A program made the position numbers and the translations under genes. Positions 16,526-25,827 of a stretch of 47,578 nucleotides of DNA are shown here, in pieces. The notes under the pieces were generated by a model. It did no database searches. It was not told the origin of the DNA and saw only the letters and a list, made by a program, of their open reading frames with translations. The stretch is from an uncultured Lachnospiraceae bacterium (GTDB lineage Bacteria > Bacillota > Clostridia > Lachnospirales > Lachnospiraceae), in the NCBI GenBank assembly GCA_910585715.1, contig CAJUEX010000022.1:1-47578 (forward strand). Reading direction: 5' to 3'. Each line of letters opens with the position of its first letter. The stretch's first letter is position 1.

Positions 16526-18601
16526 ATGGAAAATCAAAATTACCAGAATGATGGAAATAATATAAATGGCCCGGGCGGCCATAATAACAATGGAAACCAG
16601 TCTGGCAACAATGGCGGAAATAACGGTCAGGGACCAAATGGCAATGGTCCCCAGAAGGGGCAGAGCCTTATGGTTCTGCTGATTGCCTCCCTGATTGTAT
16701 TGCTTGGGATGAGTTACGTCATGCGCCTGATGACAGACAGCAGCAGTAAAGAAATTACTTATAACGAGTTTTTGGACATGGTGGAGTCCGGAAAGGTAGA
16801 AAGCGTTGTCATTACTTCAGACCGGATTAATATTACCCCCAAAACAGAAAAGAAGAAAGAAGAGGAAAGCATATTTGCACCTCAGCCCCAGACTATCACT
16901 TATTATACCGGAGTGGTGAAGGATGATTCCCTTGCGTCATTTTTAAGGGAACATAATGTGAGCTTCAAGGAAAAGATACCGGATAATTCCGGTTTCATAT
17001 TGTCGATTCTCTTGACCTATATTCTGCCTATCGTTATTTTATGGATAGCCTTGAGCTTTTTGTTCCGCAAGATGTCCAGCGGCGGCGGTCCCATGAGCGT
17101 AGGAAAAAGTACTGCAAAGGTATATGTCCAAAAGGAAACGGGCATTACCTTTAAGGATGTGGCAGGGCAGGATGAAGCAAAGGAATCACTGCAGGAAGTG
17201 GTGGATTTTCTTCACAATCCGGGCAAATATACGAAAATCGGCGCCAAGCTTCCAAAGGGTGCGCTTCTGGTAGGTCCTCCGGGAACCGGCAAAACTCTTT
17301 TGGCAAAAGCAGTAGCAGGTGAAGCGGGAGTGCCCTTCTTTTCACTGGCAGGCTCTGATTTTATCGAATTATATGTGGGTGTCGGAGCTTCCCGTGTAAG
17401 GGATTTATTTAAAGAAGCGCAGAAAAATGCTCCCTGTATTGTTTTTATTGATGAGATTGATGCAATCGGGCGGAGCCGTGATTCCAAATACGGCGGAGGA
17501 AATGAAGAGCGGGAACAGACCCTGAATCAGCTTCTTTCTGAAATGGATGGTTTTGATACTTCCAAGGGCATTTTGATTTTAGCCGCAACCAACCGCCCGG
17601 AGATTTTGGATAAGGCTTTATTAAGGCCGGGACGGTTTGACAGACGGGTTATTGTGGATAAGCCTGATTTAAAAGGAAGAACGGACGTATTGAAGGTTCA
17701 TTCCAAGGATGTGCTTATGGATGACAGCGTGGATTTAGAAGCCATTGCCCTTGCAACCAGTGGTGCAGTTGGTTCGGACCTTGCCAATATGATTAACGAA
17801 GCGGCAATCAATGCCGTAAAAGAAGGAAGGACAGCCGTCTGCCAGAAGGATTTGTTCGATGCGGTAGAGGTAGTTCTTGTAGGTAAGGAAAAGAAAGACC
17901 GGATTATGAGCAAGGAAGAGCGGAAGATTGTCTCCTATCACGAGGTAGGTCATGCTTTGTTAAGCGCTCTCCAGAAAAATTCAGAGCCGGTTCAGAAAAT
18001 TACAATCGTTCCCAGAACAATGGGTGCCCTGGGCTATGTTATGCATGTTCCCGAGGAAGAAAAATATCTGAACACGGAAGCAGAGCTTCGGGATATGCTG
18101 GTAGGGCTTTTAGGAGGCCGCGCGGCAGAAGAAATTGTATTTGACACAGTGACCACAGGAGCAGCCAATGACATTGAAAAGGCAACCAATATGGCAAAAG
18201 CAATGGTTACCCAGTATGGTATGAGTGAAAAGTTTGGCTTGATTGGCCTGGCAACAGTGGAAAGCAAATATTTGGACGGCACAGCTTCCATGAACTGCAG
18301 CGATGTAACCGCAGCAGAGGTAGATGCGGAAGTCATGCGCATTTTAAAAGAAAGCTATCAGAAGGCCAAAGAGCTGCTGGAAGAAAACAGAGACATCATG
18401 GATAAGATTGCAGCCCACTTGATTGAAAAGGAAACCATTACCGGAAAAGAATTTATGCAGATTTTCCGCAAGGAAAAAGGAATCCCCGAACCGGATGAAA
18501 ATGAAGGGGATAAAGGGAATGAAGAAAAAAGTACAGATAAAGCCCTCTCTGACCAATTGGATTTGGGAAAAATATTAATAGCAGAAATGGATGAATCATA
18601 A
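16526..18601 (+). CDS. ftsH: ATP-dependent zinc metalloprotease FtsH
   Basis: Membrane-bound AAA+ protease for quality control of membrane and regulatory proteins; 691 residues. The N-terminus (about 5-45) is an unusual Asn/Gly-rich stretch (NNGNQSGNNGGNNGQGPNGN). Then come a membrane segment (about 47-68), the outside FtsH_ext domain, a second segment (about 157-180), Walker A GPPGTGKT (250-257), Walker B CIVFIDEID (304-312), the second region of homology (NRPEILDKALLRPGRFDRR) and the zinc site HEVGH (472-476). AGGAGGAG precedes the start. Usual family length is 600-660; the extra residues are in the N-terminal tail and acidic C-terminus. Confidence 0.98.
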   Translation: MENQNYQNDGNNINGPGGHNNNGNQSGNNGGNNGQGPNGNGPQKGQSLMVLLIASLIVLLGMSYVMRLMTDSSSKEITYNEFLDMVESGKVESVVITSDRINITPKTEKKKEEESIFAPQPQTITYYTGVVKDDSLASFLREHNVSFKEKIPDNSGFILSILLTYILPIVILWIALSFLFRKMSSGGGPMSVGKSTAKVYVQKETGITFKDVAGQDEAKESLQEVVDFLHNPGKYTKIGAKLPKGALLVGPPGTGKTLLAKAVAGEAGVPFFSLAGSDFIELYVGVGASRVRDLFKEAQKNAPCIVFIDEIDAIGRSRDSKYGGGNEEREQTLNQLLSEMDGFDTSKGILILAATNRPEILDKALLRPGRFDRRVIVDKPDLKGRTDVLKVHSKDVLMDDSVDLEAIALATSGAVGSDLANMINEAAINAVKEGRTAVCQKDLFDAVEVVLVGKEKKDRIMSKEERKIVSYHEVGHALLSALQKNSEPVQKITIVPRTMGALGYVMHVPEEEKYLNTEAELRDMLVGLLGGRAAEEIVFDTVTTGAANDIEKATNMAKAMVTQYGMSEKFGLIGLATVESKYLDGTASMNCSDVTAAEVDAEVMRILKESYQKAKELLEENRDIMDKIAAHLIEKETITGKEFMQIFRKEKGIPEPDENEGDKGNEEKSTDKALSDQLDLGKILIAEMDES

Positions 18602-18629
18602 AACATGACTTATATGCTGCAATGAGGTT

Positions 18630-18667
18630 CTGCACAAGACGCAATGCGTTTTGTGCAGATTTTTATG
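18630..18667 (+). terminator. Intrinsic terminator after ftsH
   Basis: CTGCACAA (18630-18637) pairs with TTGTGCAG (18651-18658), extended inward by a G-T pair and ACGC/GCGT. The run ATTTTTAT follows. Confidence 0.75.
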
Positions 18668-18817
18668 TTTTTTATAAAAGAAAAAAGCCAATATCAAACT
18701 GCTGCATTTTATAAGAAAAAAGCAGTATCTGCCGTTTTTCTCCATAAAAACCCATATTCAACCAAAGGAAAATCATGTATACTAAAGCTAACAAAAAAAG
18801 TAAGCAGAGGTCCCCCT

Positions 18818-20689
18818 ATGTTCAATATTCAGGAAGAACTAAAAAAACTCCCGCCAAGCCCCGGAGTTTATATAATGCATGACAAACGAGACGCCATTAT
18901 TTATGTGGGAAAAGCAATCAATCTAAGGAACAGAGTGCGCTCTTACTTTCGGGAAAGCACAAATAAAACAGTAAAAATCCAGAAAATGGTTTCCCTTATT
19001 GCCTATTTTGAATATATCGTTACCGATTCCGAATTAGAAGCATTGGTTCTGGAAAACAATCTGATTAAAGAGCATCGTCCCAAATACAATACCATGCTGA
19101 AGGACGATAAGACCTATCCATACATTAAAGTAACTGTCGGAGAGGAATTTCCCAGAATTTTGTTTTCCCGTTATATGAAAAAAGACAAATCCAAATACTA
19201 TGGACCCTATACAAGTGCAACCAGCGTAAAAGATACTATTGATTTAATGAATAAGCTCTACCACCTTCGGACATGCAGCAGGAATCTTCCAAAGGATATC
19301 GGAAAAGACAGGGCATGTCTGAATTTCCATATGCACCAGTGTGATGCGCCGTGTATAGGAGGGATTTCCGGGGAAGAATACAGAAGACAGGTGGATAAGG
19401 CGCTGGAGTTTTTGAACGGCAATTATAAAGGCATATTAAAGGAGCTGGAAGAGAAGATGCTTACGGCATCGGAAGCCATGGACTTTGAGCAGGCAGCCCA
19501 GTTCCGGGATTTGCTGAACAGTGTAAAAGCAGTGGCGCAGAAGCAGAAAATCACTGAGAGCAACGGTGAGGATAAGGATGTTATTGCCATTGCAAAGGAT
19601 GAAAGAGATGCGGTTGTGCAGGTGTTTTTTGTGCGTGACGGCAAGCTGATTGGCAGAGAGCATTTCTATATGACAAATGTGTCCGAAAACACCGACGGGG
19701 AAATTCTAAACAGTTTTTTAAAACAGTTTTATGCAGGAACGCCGTTTCTGCCTAAAACCATTATGCTTTCTGATGAAGTGCAGGAAGCGGAATTGATTGA
19801 AGAATGGCTTTCGGGAAGAAAAGGAAGCAGGGTACGGCTGCTGGTGCCGAAAAAGGGCGCAAAGGAAAAACTGGTGGAGCTGGCAGGGAAAAATGCGGCA
19901 TTGGTACTGGGTCAGGATAAAGAACGGATTAAGAGGGAGGAAGGGCGTACTATCGGTGCAGTCAAGGAAATTGCCGCGCTGCTGAATATGCCTTCCATAA
20001 ACCGGATAGAGGCTTATGATATTTCCAACATGAACGGTTTTGAAACAGTAGGCTCCATGGTAGTATATGAAAAAGGAAAGCCGAGACGCAGCGACTACCG
20101 GAAATTCAAAATCAAATCCGTTTCCGGACCGGATGACTACGGCTCTATGAAGGAAGTGCTTACAAGACGGTTTCTCCATGGACTGGCAGAAAAAGAAGAA
20201 TTAAAGGAAAAACAGATGGAAGATGATTTCGGAAGCTTCTCCAGATTCCCAGATTTACTGTTTATGGACGGCGGTAAAGGACAAGTGAATATTGCCAAAG
20301 AAGTTCTTGCAGAACTGCACATAGATATTCCCGTATGCGGCATGGTAAAAGACGATAACCACCGTACCAGAGGACTTTACTACAACAACGAGGAAATTGA
20401 CATTGAAAAGTCCTCCGAGGGATTCAGACTGATTACAAGGATACAGGATGAAGCACACCGGTTTGCCATTGAATACCACCGCTCCCTCAGAAGGAAGACA
20501 AACGTAAAATCAGTGCTGGAGGACATACCCGGCATTGGACCTGCCAGACGGAAAGGACTGATGCGGCATTTTAAATCCTTAGAGGATATAAAGTCAGCAA
20601 CCCTTCAGCAACTGTGCCAGGTGCCGGAAATGAATGAAAAGGCGGCAAATGAAGTATACGAATTTTTCCGGAGAGAAGAGAGAAAGTAG
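18818..20689 (+). CDS. uvrC: UvrABC system protein C
   Basis: Nucleotide-excision repair nuclease making both cuts around a lesion; 623 residues, normal size. Domains in order: GIY-YIG nuclease (about 13-95, PGVYIMHDKRDAIIYVGKA), the Cys-containing middle (HMHQCDAPC), UVR UvrB-binding motif (about 205-235), RNase H-like nuclease (EAYDISNMNG, FMDGGKGQVN) and C-terminal helix-hairpin-helix pair (IPGIGPARRKGLMRHF). ATG 18818 is chosen because homology starts there and AGAGG precedes it; a longer frame from 18644 would cross the ftsH terminator. A copy of the long palindrome begins 7 bases after the stop. Confidence 0.97.
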   Translation: MFNIQEELKKLPPSPGVYIMHDKRDAIIYVGKAINLRNRVRSYFRESTNKTVKIQKMVSLIAYFEYIVTDSELEALVLENNLIKEHRPKYNTMLKDDKTYPYIKVTVGEEFPRILFSRYMKKDKSKYYGPYTSATSVKDTIDLMNKLYHLRTCSRNLPKDIGKDRACLNFHMHQCDAPCIGGISGEEYRRQVDKALEFLNGNYKGILKELEEKMLTASEAMDFEQAAQFRDLLNSVKAVAQKQKITESNGEDKDVIAIAKDERDAVVQVFFVRDGKLIGREHFYMTNVSENTDGEILNSFLKQFYAGTPFLPKTIMLSDEVQEAELIEEWLSGRKGSRVRLLVPKKGAKEKLVELAGKNAALVLGQDKERIKREEGRTIGAVKEIAALLNMPSINRIEAYDISNMNGFETVGSMVVYEKGKPRRSDYRKFKIKSVSGPDDYGSMKEVLTRRFLHGLAEKEELKEKQMEDDFGSFSRFPDLLFMDGGKGQVNIAKEVLAELHIDIPVCGMVKDDNHRTRGLYYNNEEIDIEKSSEGFRLITRIQDEAHRFAIEYHRSLRRKTNVKSVLEDIPGIGPARRKGLMRHFKSLEDIKSATLQQLCQVPEMNEKAANEVYEFFRREERK

Positions 20690-20695
20690 TTTCCC

Positions 20696-20911
20696 GCAAT
20701 TCAGCCTGCCGTTTTTCTTCCAGGCGCCGCAGCCGGCTCTGAATACAACCTGTTTCTAAAGGCGCCCTTATAAAAACGCCAGCGCTTAGCGAGGTTCTTT
20801 CGAGCTTAGCACTGCTGCGTTTTTATCAGAGCGGGAGCGTGGCAACGTAGAAACAGGTTGTATTCAGAGCCGGCTGCGGCGCCTGGGAGAAAAACGGCAG
20901 GCTGAATTGTC
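20696..20911 (+). repeat. Long-palindrome repeat, copy C (best-paired copy)
   Basis: Reference copy of the family. The left arm 20697-20758 and right arm 20848-20909 are 62 bases each and pair completely, with 61 standard pairs and one G-T. The 89-base core (20759-20847) differs from copy D at only about four or five positions. The core itself can form an inner hairpin: ATAAAAACGC pairs with GCGTTTTTAT, then CAGCGCT with AGCACTG, around a loop near GAGGTTCTTTCGA. On the 3' side, GAGCGGGAGCGTGGC is conserved and unpaired. It lies between uvrC and hprK in line with both. No transposase is present. Confidence 0.9.
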
Positions 20912-20943
20912 ACAATCCCCCTCTAATTCTTGAGTTTCCGTTG

Positions 20944-20972
20944 TTGCGGCTGTCCTTTTTCTATGATAGAAT
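20944..20972 (+). promoter_or_regulatory. Promoter of the hprK cluster
   Basis: TTGCGG (20944-20949), 17-base spacer, TAGAAT (20967-20972) within extended -10 TGATAGAAT. It lies just after palindrome copy C, leaving a leader of about 105 bases. Confidence 0.55.
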
Positions 20973-21083
20973 ATATGTATTGTAAATCGGATGTGAAACA
21001 TACCTGTATTTTTCCAAAATGAACAGGTATCGTTTGTACACAGACATAAAATAATATAAATGAACGGGCAAGGAGACGGATAG

Positions 21084-22034
21084 ATGGCAAGTGTGAGCTT
21101 ATTGAAAATTATTGATGAATTCAAACTGGAAAATCTGACACCGGATATTGATATTAAAAAGGTAAAGATTACCCAGCCGGACATTAACAGGCCGGCGTTA
21201 CAGCTGGCAGGGTATTTTGAGCATTACGAAGCAACAAGGCTTCAGATTATAGGCTTTGTGGAGTATACCTATATGGCGTGTCTGGAGGAAGAGCGGAAAA
21301 AGGAAATTTTTGAAAAGCTTTTATCCTGTAGCATTCCGGTCATTATCTTTTGCCGGGAGCTGAAGCCCGACTCGCTGTTTCTGGAAATTGCCAATGAGAA
21401 AAAGGTTCCGATTCTCATGACGAAAAAGGCCACATCCGCTTTTGCGGCGGAAATCATCCGCTGGCTCAATGTAAAGCTTGCTCCGTGCATTTCCGTACAT
21501 GGCGTACTGGTGGATGTTTACGGTGAAGGAGTTCTCATTACAGGGGAAAGCGGTATCGGTAAATCAGAAGCGGCATTGGAGCTTATAAAAAGAGGGCATC
21601 GTCTTGTGACTGACGATGTGGTTGAGATTAGAAAAGTAAGCGATGAAACACTGATTGGTTCCGCACCGGATATTACCAAGCACTTTATTGAATTAAGGGG
21701 AATCGGAATCGTGGATGTGAAGACTCTGTTTGGTGTATCCAGTGTAAAGGATACCCAGTCCATTGATTTGGTTATTCGTTTAGAGGACTGGAATAAAGAT
21801 AAAGAATATGACCGTCTGGGATTGGAGGAAGAATACACAGAGTATCTGGGCAATAAAATTGTCTGCCACAGCATTCCTATCAGGCCGGGACGTAATCTTG
21901 CCGTTATCTGCGAATCAGCAGCAGTTAATCATCGTCAGAAAAAGATGGGCTACAATGCCGCCCAGGAATTGTACACCCGTGTTCAGAATCAGCTGGCAAA
22001 AAGAAGAGAAGAAGAGGACGAAGAAGGAGAATGA
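21084..22034 (+). CDS. hprK: HPr kinase/phosphorylase
   Basis: Cytoplasmic sensor enzyme that phosphorylates Ser46 of HPr and Crh and removes it again, controlling carbon catabolite repression with CcpA. 316 residues, full length. The N-terminal domain (1-130) is followed by the kinase domain with His in SVHGVLVDVYGEG, the P-loop GESGIGKS (154-161), DDVVEI, the ELRGIGIVDV loop and the C-terminal IRPGRNLAVICESA. AAGGAGACG precedes ATG 21084. It heads a cluster that also ends with a Crh-like protein, its probable substrate. Confidence 0.97.
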   Translation: MASVSLLKIIDEFKLENLTPDIDIKKVKITQPDINRPALQLAGYFEHYEATRLQIIGFVEYTYMACLEEERKKEIFEKLLSCSIPVIIFCRELKPDSLFLEIANEKKVPILMTKKATSAFAAEIIRWLNVKLAPCISVHGVLVDVYGEGVLITGESGIGKSEAALELIKRGHRLVTDDVVEIRKVSDETLIGSAPDITKHFIELRGIGIVDVKTLFGVSSVKDTQSIDLVIRLEDWNKDKEYDRLGLEEEYTEYLGNKIVCHSIPIRPGRNLAVICESAAVNHRQKKMGYNAAQELYTRVQNQLAKRREEEDEEGE

Positions 22035-22036
22035 TT

Positions 22037-22972
22037 ATGAGTCAATATTGTTTTGGGGTAGATGTAGGCGGAACTACAATTAAATTGGGCCTTTTTAATG
22101 AAAGCGGCATTGTTCTTGACAAATGGGAAATCAAGACCCGCACTAAAAATAACGGAAAAGGCATTCTGCCGGACGTTGCGGAAACCATTAAAGAGAAAAT
22201 GGAAGAAAAATCCATAAAAAAGGAAGACATCATCGGCGTGGGGATGGGGGTTCCCGGACCTGTGGATAAAAAAGGAATCGTTTATAACTGCGTGAATTTA
22301 GGATGGGGACAGTTTAATGTAAATGAAACATTAAGCGAGCTTCTGGATATGCCCGTTAAATGCGGAAATGATGCAAATGTGGCTGCTTTAGGTGAAATGT
22401 GGAAGGGCGGCGGACAGGGCTATAAAAATCTTGTTGTTGTCACTTTGGGAACCGGTGTAGGCGGCGGAATCATCGTAGACGGTGAGATTTTAACCGGCGC
22501 AACCGGCGCCGGAGGAGAGATTGGCCATATTCATATTCAGGATGGGGAGTTAGACCCCTGCGGCTGCGGCAATTATGGCTGCCTGGAACAGTATGCTTCC
22601 GCAACAGGCATTGTGCGGCTGGCAAAGAGAGAACTGGATAGAACAAACAAGGTAACCGTATTGAAGAAGGAAACCGTAACGGCAAAAGATGTATGGGATG
22701 CCGTAAAGTTCGGAGATGAGGTAGCAGTAGAAATTGTGGAACGCTTCGGCAAATATCTGGGAAAAGGACTCGCAGCCATTGCAGCCGTAGTAAACCCGGA
22801 GGTATTCGTAATCGGCGGAGGAGTGTCAAAGGCGGGAAAGGTTCTGATTGACTATATTCAGGAAAGTTATAGGGAATATGTTTTCCACGGAAGCAGGAAT
22901 GCCAAATTCGAGCTTGCCACATTAGAGAACGATGCAGGGATTTTTGGAGCTGCCAAGTTAGTATTAGAATAG
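22037..22972 (+). CDS. glcK: ROK-family glucokinase
   Basis: Phosphorylates glucose with ATP; 311 residues. Motifs: ATP-binding DVGGTTIKLG, sugar-binding GNDANVAALGE, TLGTGVGGGIIVDGE, and the ROK zinc site CGCGNYGCLE with an upstream His (GEIGHIH). An ATG at 22031 overlaps the hprK stop; I prefer 22037 because GAAGGAGA is 7 bases upstream. In this operon it would feed glucose (for example from sucrose hydrolysis) into glycolysis beside the HprK sensor. Confidence 0.93.
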   Translation: MSQYCFGVDVGGTTIKLGLFNESGIVLDKWEIKTRTKNNGKGILPDVAETIKEKMEEKSIKKEDIIGVGMGVPGPVDKKGIVYNCVNLGWGQFNVNETLSELLDMPVKCGNDANVAALGEMWKGGGQGYKNLVVVTLGTGVGGGIIVDGEILTGATGAGGEIGHIHIQDGELDPCGCGNYGCLEQYASATGIVRLAKRELDRTNKVTVLKKETVTAKDVWDAVKFGDEVAVEIVERFGKYLGKGLAAIAAVVNPEVFVIGGGVSKAGKVLIDYIQESYREYVFHGSRNAKFELATLENDAGIFGAAKLVLE

Positions 22973-23037
22973 AAAAACAGATTTTCACATATCTTATGAA
23001 CAAAAGAAGGAAAATGCGCAAAGATGGGAGAATCCAG

Positions 23038-23949
23038 ATGAATGTAGTTCTCTATGAGTATTTGACAGAGGTTCTTGGCAGAGAAAACGTGTTAAGGAAA
23101 GAGCCTATGAGCAGGCACACTACTTTCCGTGTAGGCGGAGAAGCTGAATATTTTGCTAAAATACAGGAAGAATCTCAATTGACTGTTATTTTGGACTATT
23201 TAAGAAAAACGGAACAGCCCTATTTTGTATTGGGGAACGGCAGCAATATTCTTGTTAGCGACAAAGGATATGAAGGTGTCATTTTAGATTTGAGCGCAGG
23301 GCTTAAAAGCATAGAAATAAAAGACAAGAGGGTTACGGCACAGGCCGGCGCCCTCCTTTCTACTGTTGCTGCAAGAGCTTATGAGGCAGGACTGACAGGC
23401 TTTGAATTTGCAGCCGGAATACCGGGCACTATAGGCGGGGCCATTGTGATGAATGCCGGCGCCTATGACGGCGAGATGAAGCAGGTTGTAGAAAGTGTAT
23501 CAGTGGTAAATGAACAGGGTGAGACCATGGTTTTGGATAATGAAACCATGGAATTCGGGTATCGAAGCAGCATTATTAAAAACCGTCCCTTTATTGTAAC
23601 AGAAGCAGTTTTTTTACTGGAAGAAGGAGAAAAGGAACAGATAAAGAGCCGAATGGAAGAACTGAATCAAAGAAGGCGGGAAAAGCAGCCTTTGAATTAT
23701 CCCAGCGCCGGAAGCACCTTCAAACGTCCGGAGGGGCATTTTGCAGGGAAGCTGATTATGGATGCGGGTCTTCGGGGATTTCGCATCGGAGGGGCAAGAG
23801 TATCAGAAAAGCACTGCGGCTTTGTTATCAATGAAGGAAATGCAACTGCAACGGACGTGGCGGATGTTATTGATGAAGTGACGGAAAGAGTAAGGGATAA
23901 ATTCGGAGTGACACTGGAAACGGAGATTATCAAACTGGGAGAGTTTTAA
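23038..23949 (+). CDS. murB: UDP-N-acetylenolpyruvoylglucosamine reductase
   Basis: FAD enzyme giving UDP-MurNAc, the second committed step of peptidoglycan precursor synthesis; 303 residues from ATG 23038. Visible motifs: the FAD domain with NTTF-like HTTFRVGGEAEYF and LGNGSNILVSDKG, EFAAGIPGTIGGAIVMNAGAYD, YRSSII, and SAGSTFKRPEGHFAGKLI with the catalytic Ser and Glu later in the C-terminal domain. An earlier ATG (22996) has no ribosome site. GGGAG at 23026-23030 supports 23038. Confidence 0.95.
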   Translation: MNVVLYEYLTEVLGRENVLRKEPMSRHTTFRVGGEAEYFAKIQEESQLTVILDYLRKTEQPYFVLGNGSNILVSDKGYEGVILDLSAGLKSIEIKDKRVTAQAGALLSTVAARAYEAGLTGFEFAAGIPGTIGGAIVMNAGAYDGEMKQVVESVSVVNEQGETMVLDNETMEFGYRSSIIKNRPFIVTEAVFLLEEGEKEQIKSRMEELNQRRREKQPLNYPSAGSTFKRPEGHFAGKLIMDAGLRGFRIGGARVSEKHCGFVINEGNATATDVADVIDEVTERVRDKFGVTLETEIIKLGEF

Positions 23950-24006
23950 TATACATTTAGGGATTTTGCAGCGACGGACAGTTTAGCTGACATTAGGAGG
24001 CGCAAT

Positions 24007-24861
24007 ATGAAATTTGTAGTAGTTACTGGTATGAGCGGAGGCGGAAAGAGCACTGCCATGAAAATGTTGGAGGATGCGGGCTTTTACTGTGTGGATAACC
24101 TGCCGGTATCCCTTATTTCTACATTTACAGAGTTGATAGCGCCTTCCGGAAGTGAAATCGAAAAGGCAGCGCTGGGGCTGGATGTGCGTTCCAAGGGTTC
24201 CTTCATGCAAATGAATCAGGCATTGGATGAGCTTAAGGATAAGGGCTATAGCTTTGAATTATTGTTTATGGATGCAGAGGACCGTGTGCTTGTAAAGCGA
24301 TACAAGGAAACAAGGCGTATCCATCCGGTAGATGGACAGGGAAGCATTGAAGAAAGCATAAAAAAAGAAAGGAAGATGCTGAAAGCCATTCATGACAGAG
24401 CGGACTATGTCATAGATACCTCCAGCCTCCTTACAAGGGAATTAAAGGAAGAGCTTGACCGCATATTTTTGAAAAATGAAGAATATAATAGCCTTATGAT
24501 TAATGTAATGTCCTTTGGCTTTAAGCATGGCATTCCTTTAGATGCAGACCTGGTATTTGATGTACGGTTTCTGCCCAACCCCTTCTATATTGATGAATTA
24601 AAATTAAAAACAGGCAATGAGAAAGAAGTCAGGGATTATGTGATGAGTTTCCCGGAAGCGGAAGAATTTTTATGGAAACTGACGGATATGATTGAGTTTC
24701 TTATTCCCAACTATGTAAAAGAAGGAAAACACCGTCTGGTAATTGCCATTGGTTGTACCGGCGGAAGACATAGAAGCGTTACTTTGGCCAATGCCCTTTA
24801 TGAAGCACTGAAAAATAAAGGAAATTATGGCTTATCCATAAATCATAGAGATGCAGCGTAA
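24007..24861 (+). CDS. rapZ: RNase adapter protein RapZ (YvcJ)
   Basis: P-loop nucleotide-binding protein of 284 residues. The Walker A is GMSGGGKST (8-16). The C-terminal part has FGFKHG, DVRFLPNPFY and the IGCTGGRHRSV motif typical of RapZ. In Proteobacteria RapZ guides sRNA decay by RNase E. In Firmicutes YvcJ is linked to competence and cell physiology, and the target is uncertain. AGGAGGCGCAA precedes the start. It lies between murB and whiA; the yvcK gene that separates the pair in Bacillus is absent here. Confidence 0.95.
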   Translation: MKFVVVTGMSGGGKSTAMKMLEDAGFYCVDNLPVSLISTFTELIAPSGSEIEKAALGLDVRSKGSFMQMNQALDELKDKGYSFELLFMDAEDRVLVKRYKETRRIHPVDGQGSIEESIKKERKMLKAIHDRADYVIDTSSLLTRELKEELDRIFLKNEEYNSLMINVMSFGFKHGIPLDADLVFDVRFLPNPFYIDELKLKTGNEKEVRDYVMSFPEAEEFLWKLTDMIEFLIPNYVKEGKHRLVIAIGCTGGRHRSVTLANALYEALKNKGNYGLSINHRDAA

Positions 24862-24894
24862 GGGAAGCATGGGGATAAGCAGGTAGGAGGCAGT

Positions 24895-25827
24895 ATGTCA
24901 TTTTCCGGGAACGTCAAAGAAGAGCTGGTAAACGTCTATAGCTCTTCCCGCCACTGTCAGATTGCAGAAATTGCTGCCCTTATGGAGTTTTGCGGCAAAA
25001 TAGTGGAAGAAGAAGGCAGAATAAGGATTAAAATTCAAACAGAAAATAAGGCTGTGGCAAAAAAATACTTTACATTGCTAAGAAAAGCATTTAATATATA
25101 TTCTGATGTCTTGGTCCGTCTGAACAAAAGACAGGGAAAAAATTTTATTTATATATTAGAAGTGGCAGGGCAAAAGGATACAGAAGGCATTTTAAAATCC
25201 ATTAAGTATCAGGATGAAAAAACCAGCCCGCTTTTGTTAAAGAACAGCTGCTGTAAAAGGGCATTCTTAAGAGGAGCCTATCTGGCGGCGGGTTCCATGA
25301 GCGCACCGGAAAAGGGATATCATCTGGAGTATGTGTGCACAAAGGAAACTCAGGCAGAGCAGCTTGTTGCCATATTAAAAGACTTTTCCCTTGATGGAAA
25401 GATTGTCCTTCGGAAGAAATATTTTGTAGTATATCTGAAAGAAGGAGAAGGAATAGTAGATTTGCTGAATATAATGGAGGCTCACAAGGCTTTAATGGAT
25501 TTGGAAAATCTCCGGATATTGAAAGAGGTGAGAAATTCCGTAAACCGCAGGGTTAATTGTGAGGCCGCCAATATTACAAAAACAGTAAATGCAGCATCCA
25601 GACAGGTGGAGGATATTTTATTTATTAAGGAACGCTATGGACTAAAGAAATTGCCGGAGAACTTACAGGAAATAGCACAGTTACGTTTGGAAAATCCGGA
25701 TGCGGCTCTAAAAGAGCTGGGAGAAATGCTGGTTCCCCCCGTAGGAAAGTCAGGGGTCAACCACAGGCTTCGAAAGCTGGGAGAAATTGCCAAACAGCTG
25801 AAGGCGCAGGAGGAGGAAAAATTATGA
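24895..25827 (+). CDS. whiA: DNA-binding protein WhiA
   Basis: Conserved DNA-binding protein linked to sporulation or division control; 310 residues. It has an N-terminal WhiA core related to LAGLIDADG homing endonucleases (RAFLRGAYLAAGSMSAPEKGYHLE, about 120-145) and a C-terminal helix-turn-helix (about 220-305, with LRLENPDAALKELGEML and SGVNHRLRKLGEIA). GTAGGAGGC precedes the start. Its stop overlaps the start of the Crh-like gene by four bases, so the two are coupled. Confidence 0.95.
   Translation: MSFSGNVKEELVNVYSSSRHCQIAEIAALMEFCGKIVEEEGRIRIKIQTENKAVAKKYFTLLRKAFNIYSDVLVRLNKRQGKNFIYILEVAGQKDTEGILKSIKYQDEKTSPLLLKNSCCKRAFLRGAYLAAGSMSAPEKGYHLEYVCTKETQAEQLVAILKDFSLDGKIVLRKKYFVVYLKEGEGIVDLLNIMEAHKALMDLENLRILKEVRNSVNRRVNCEAANITKTVNAASRQVEDILFIKERYGLKKLPENLQEIAQLRLENPDAALKELGEMLVPPVGKSGVNHRLRKLGEIAKQLKAQEEEKL

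Noticed and set aside
20696..20911. Long palindromes as insertion sequences, CRISPR repeats or ordinary terminators
   Set aside because: No transposase frame, no spacer array, and the core of 89 bases with no U-run at the right end does not fit an intrinsic terminator.
22470..23021. Long minus-strand frame of 183 codons opposite glucokinase
   Set aside because: Composition is unlike a real protein (Arg/Leu/His-rich antisense of a coding region), with no ribosome site; the ROK gene is certain.
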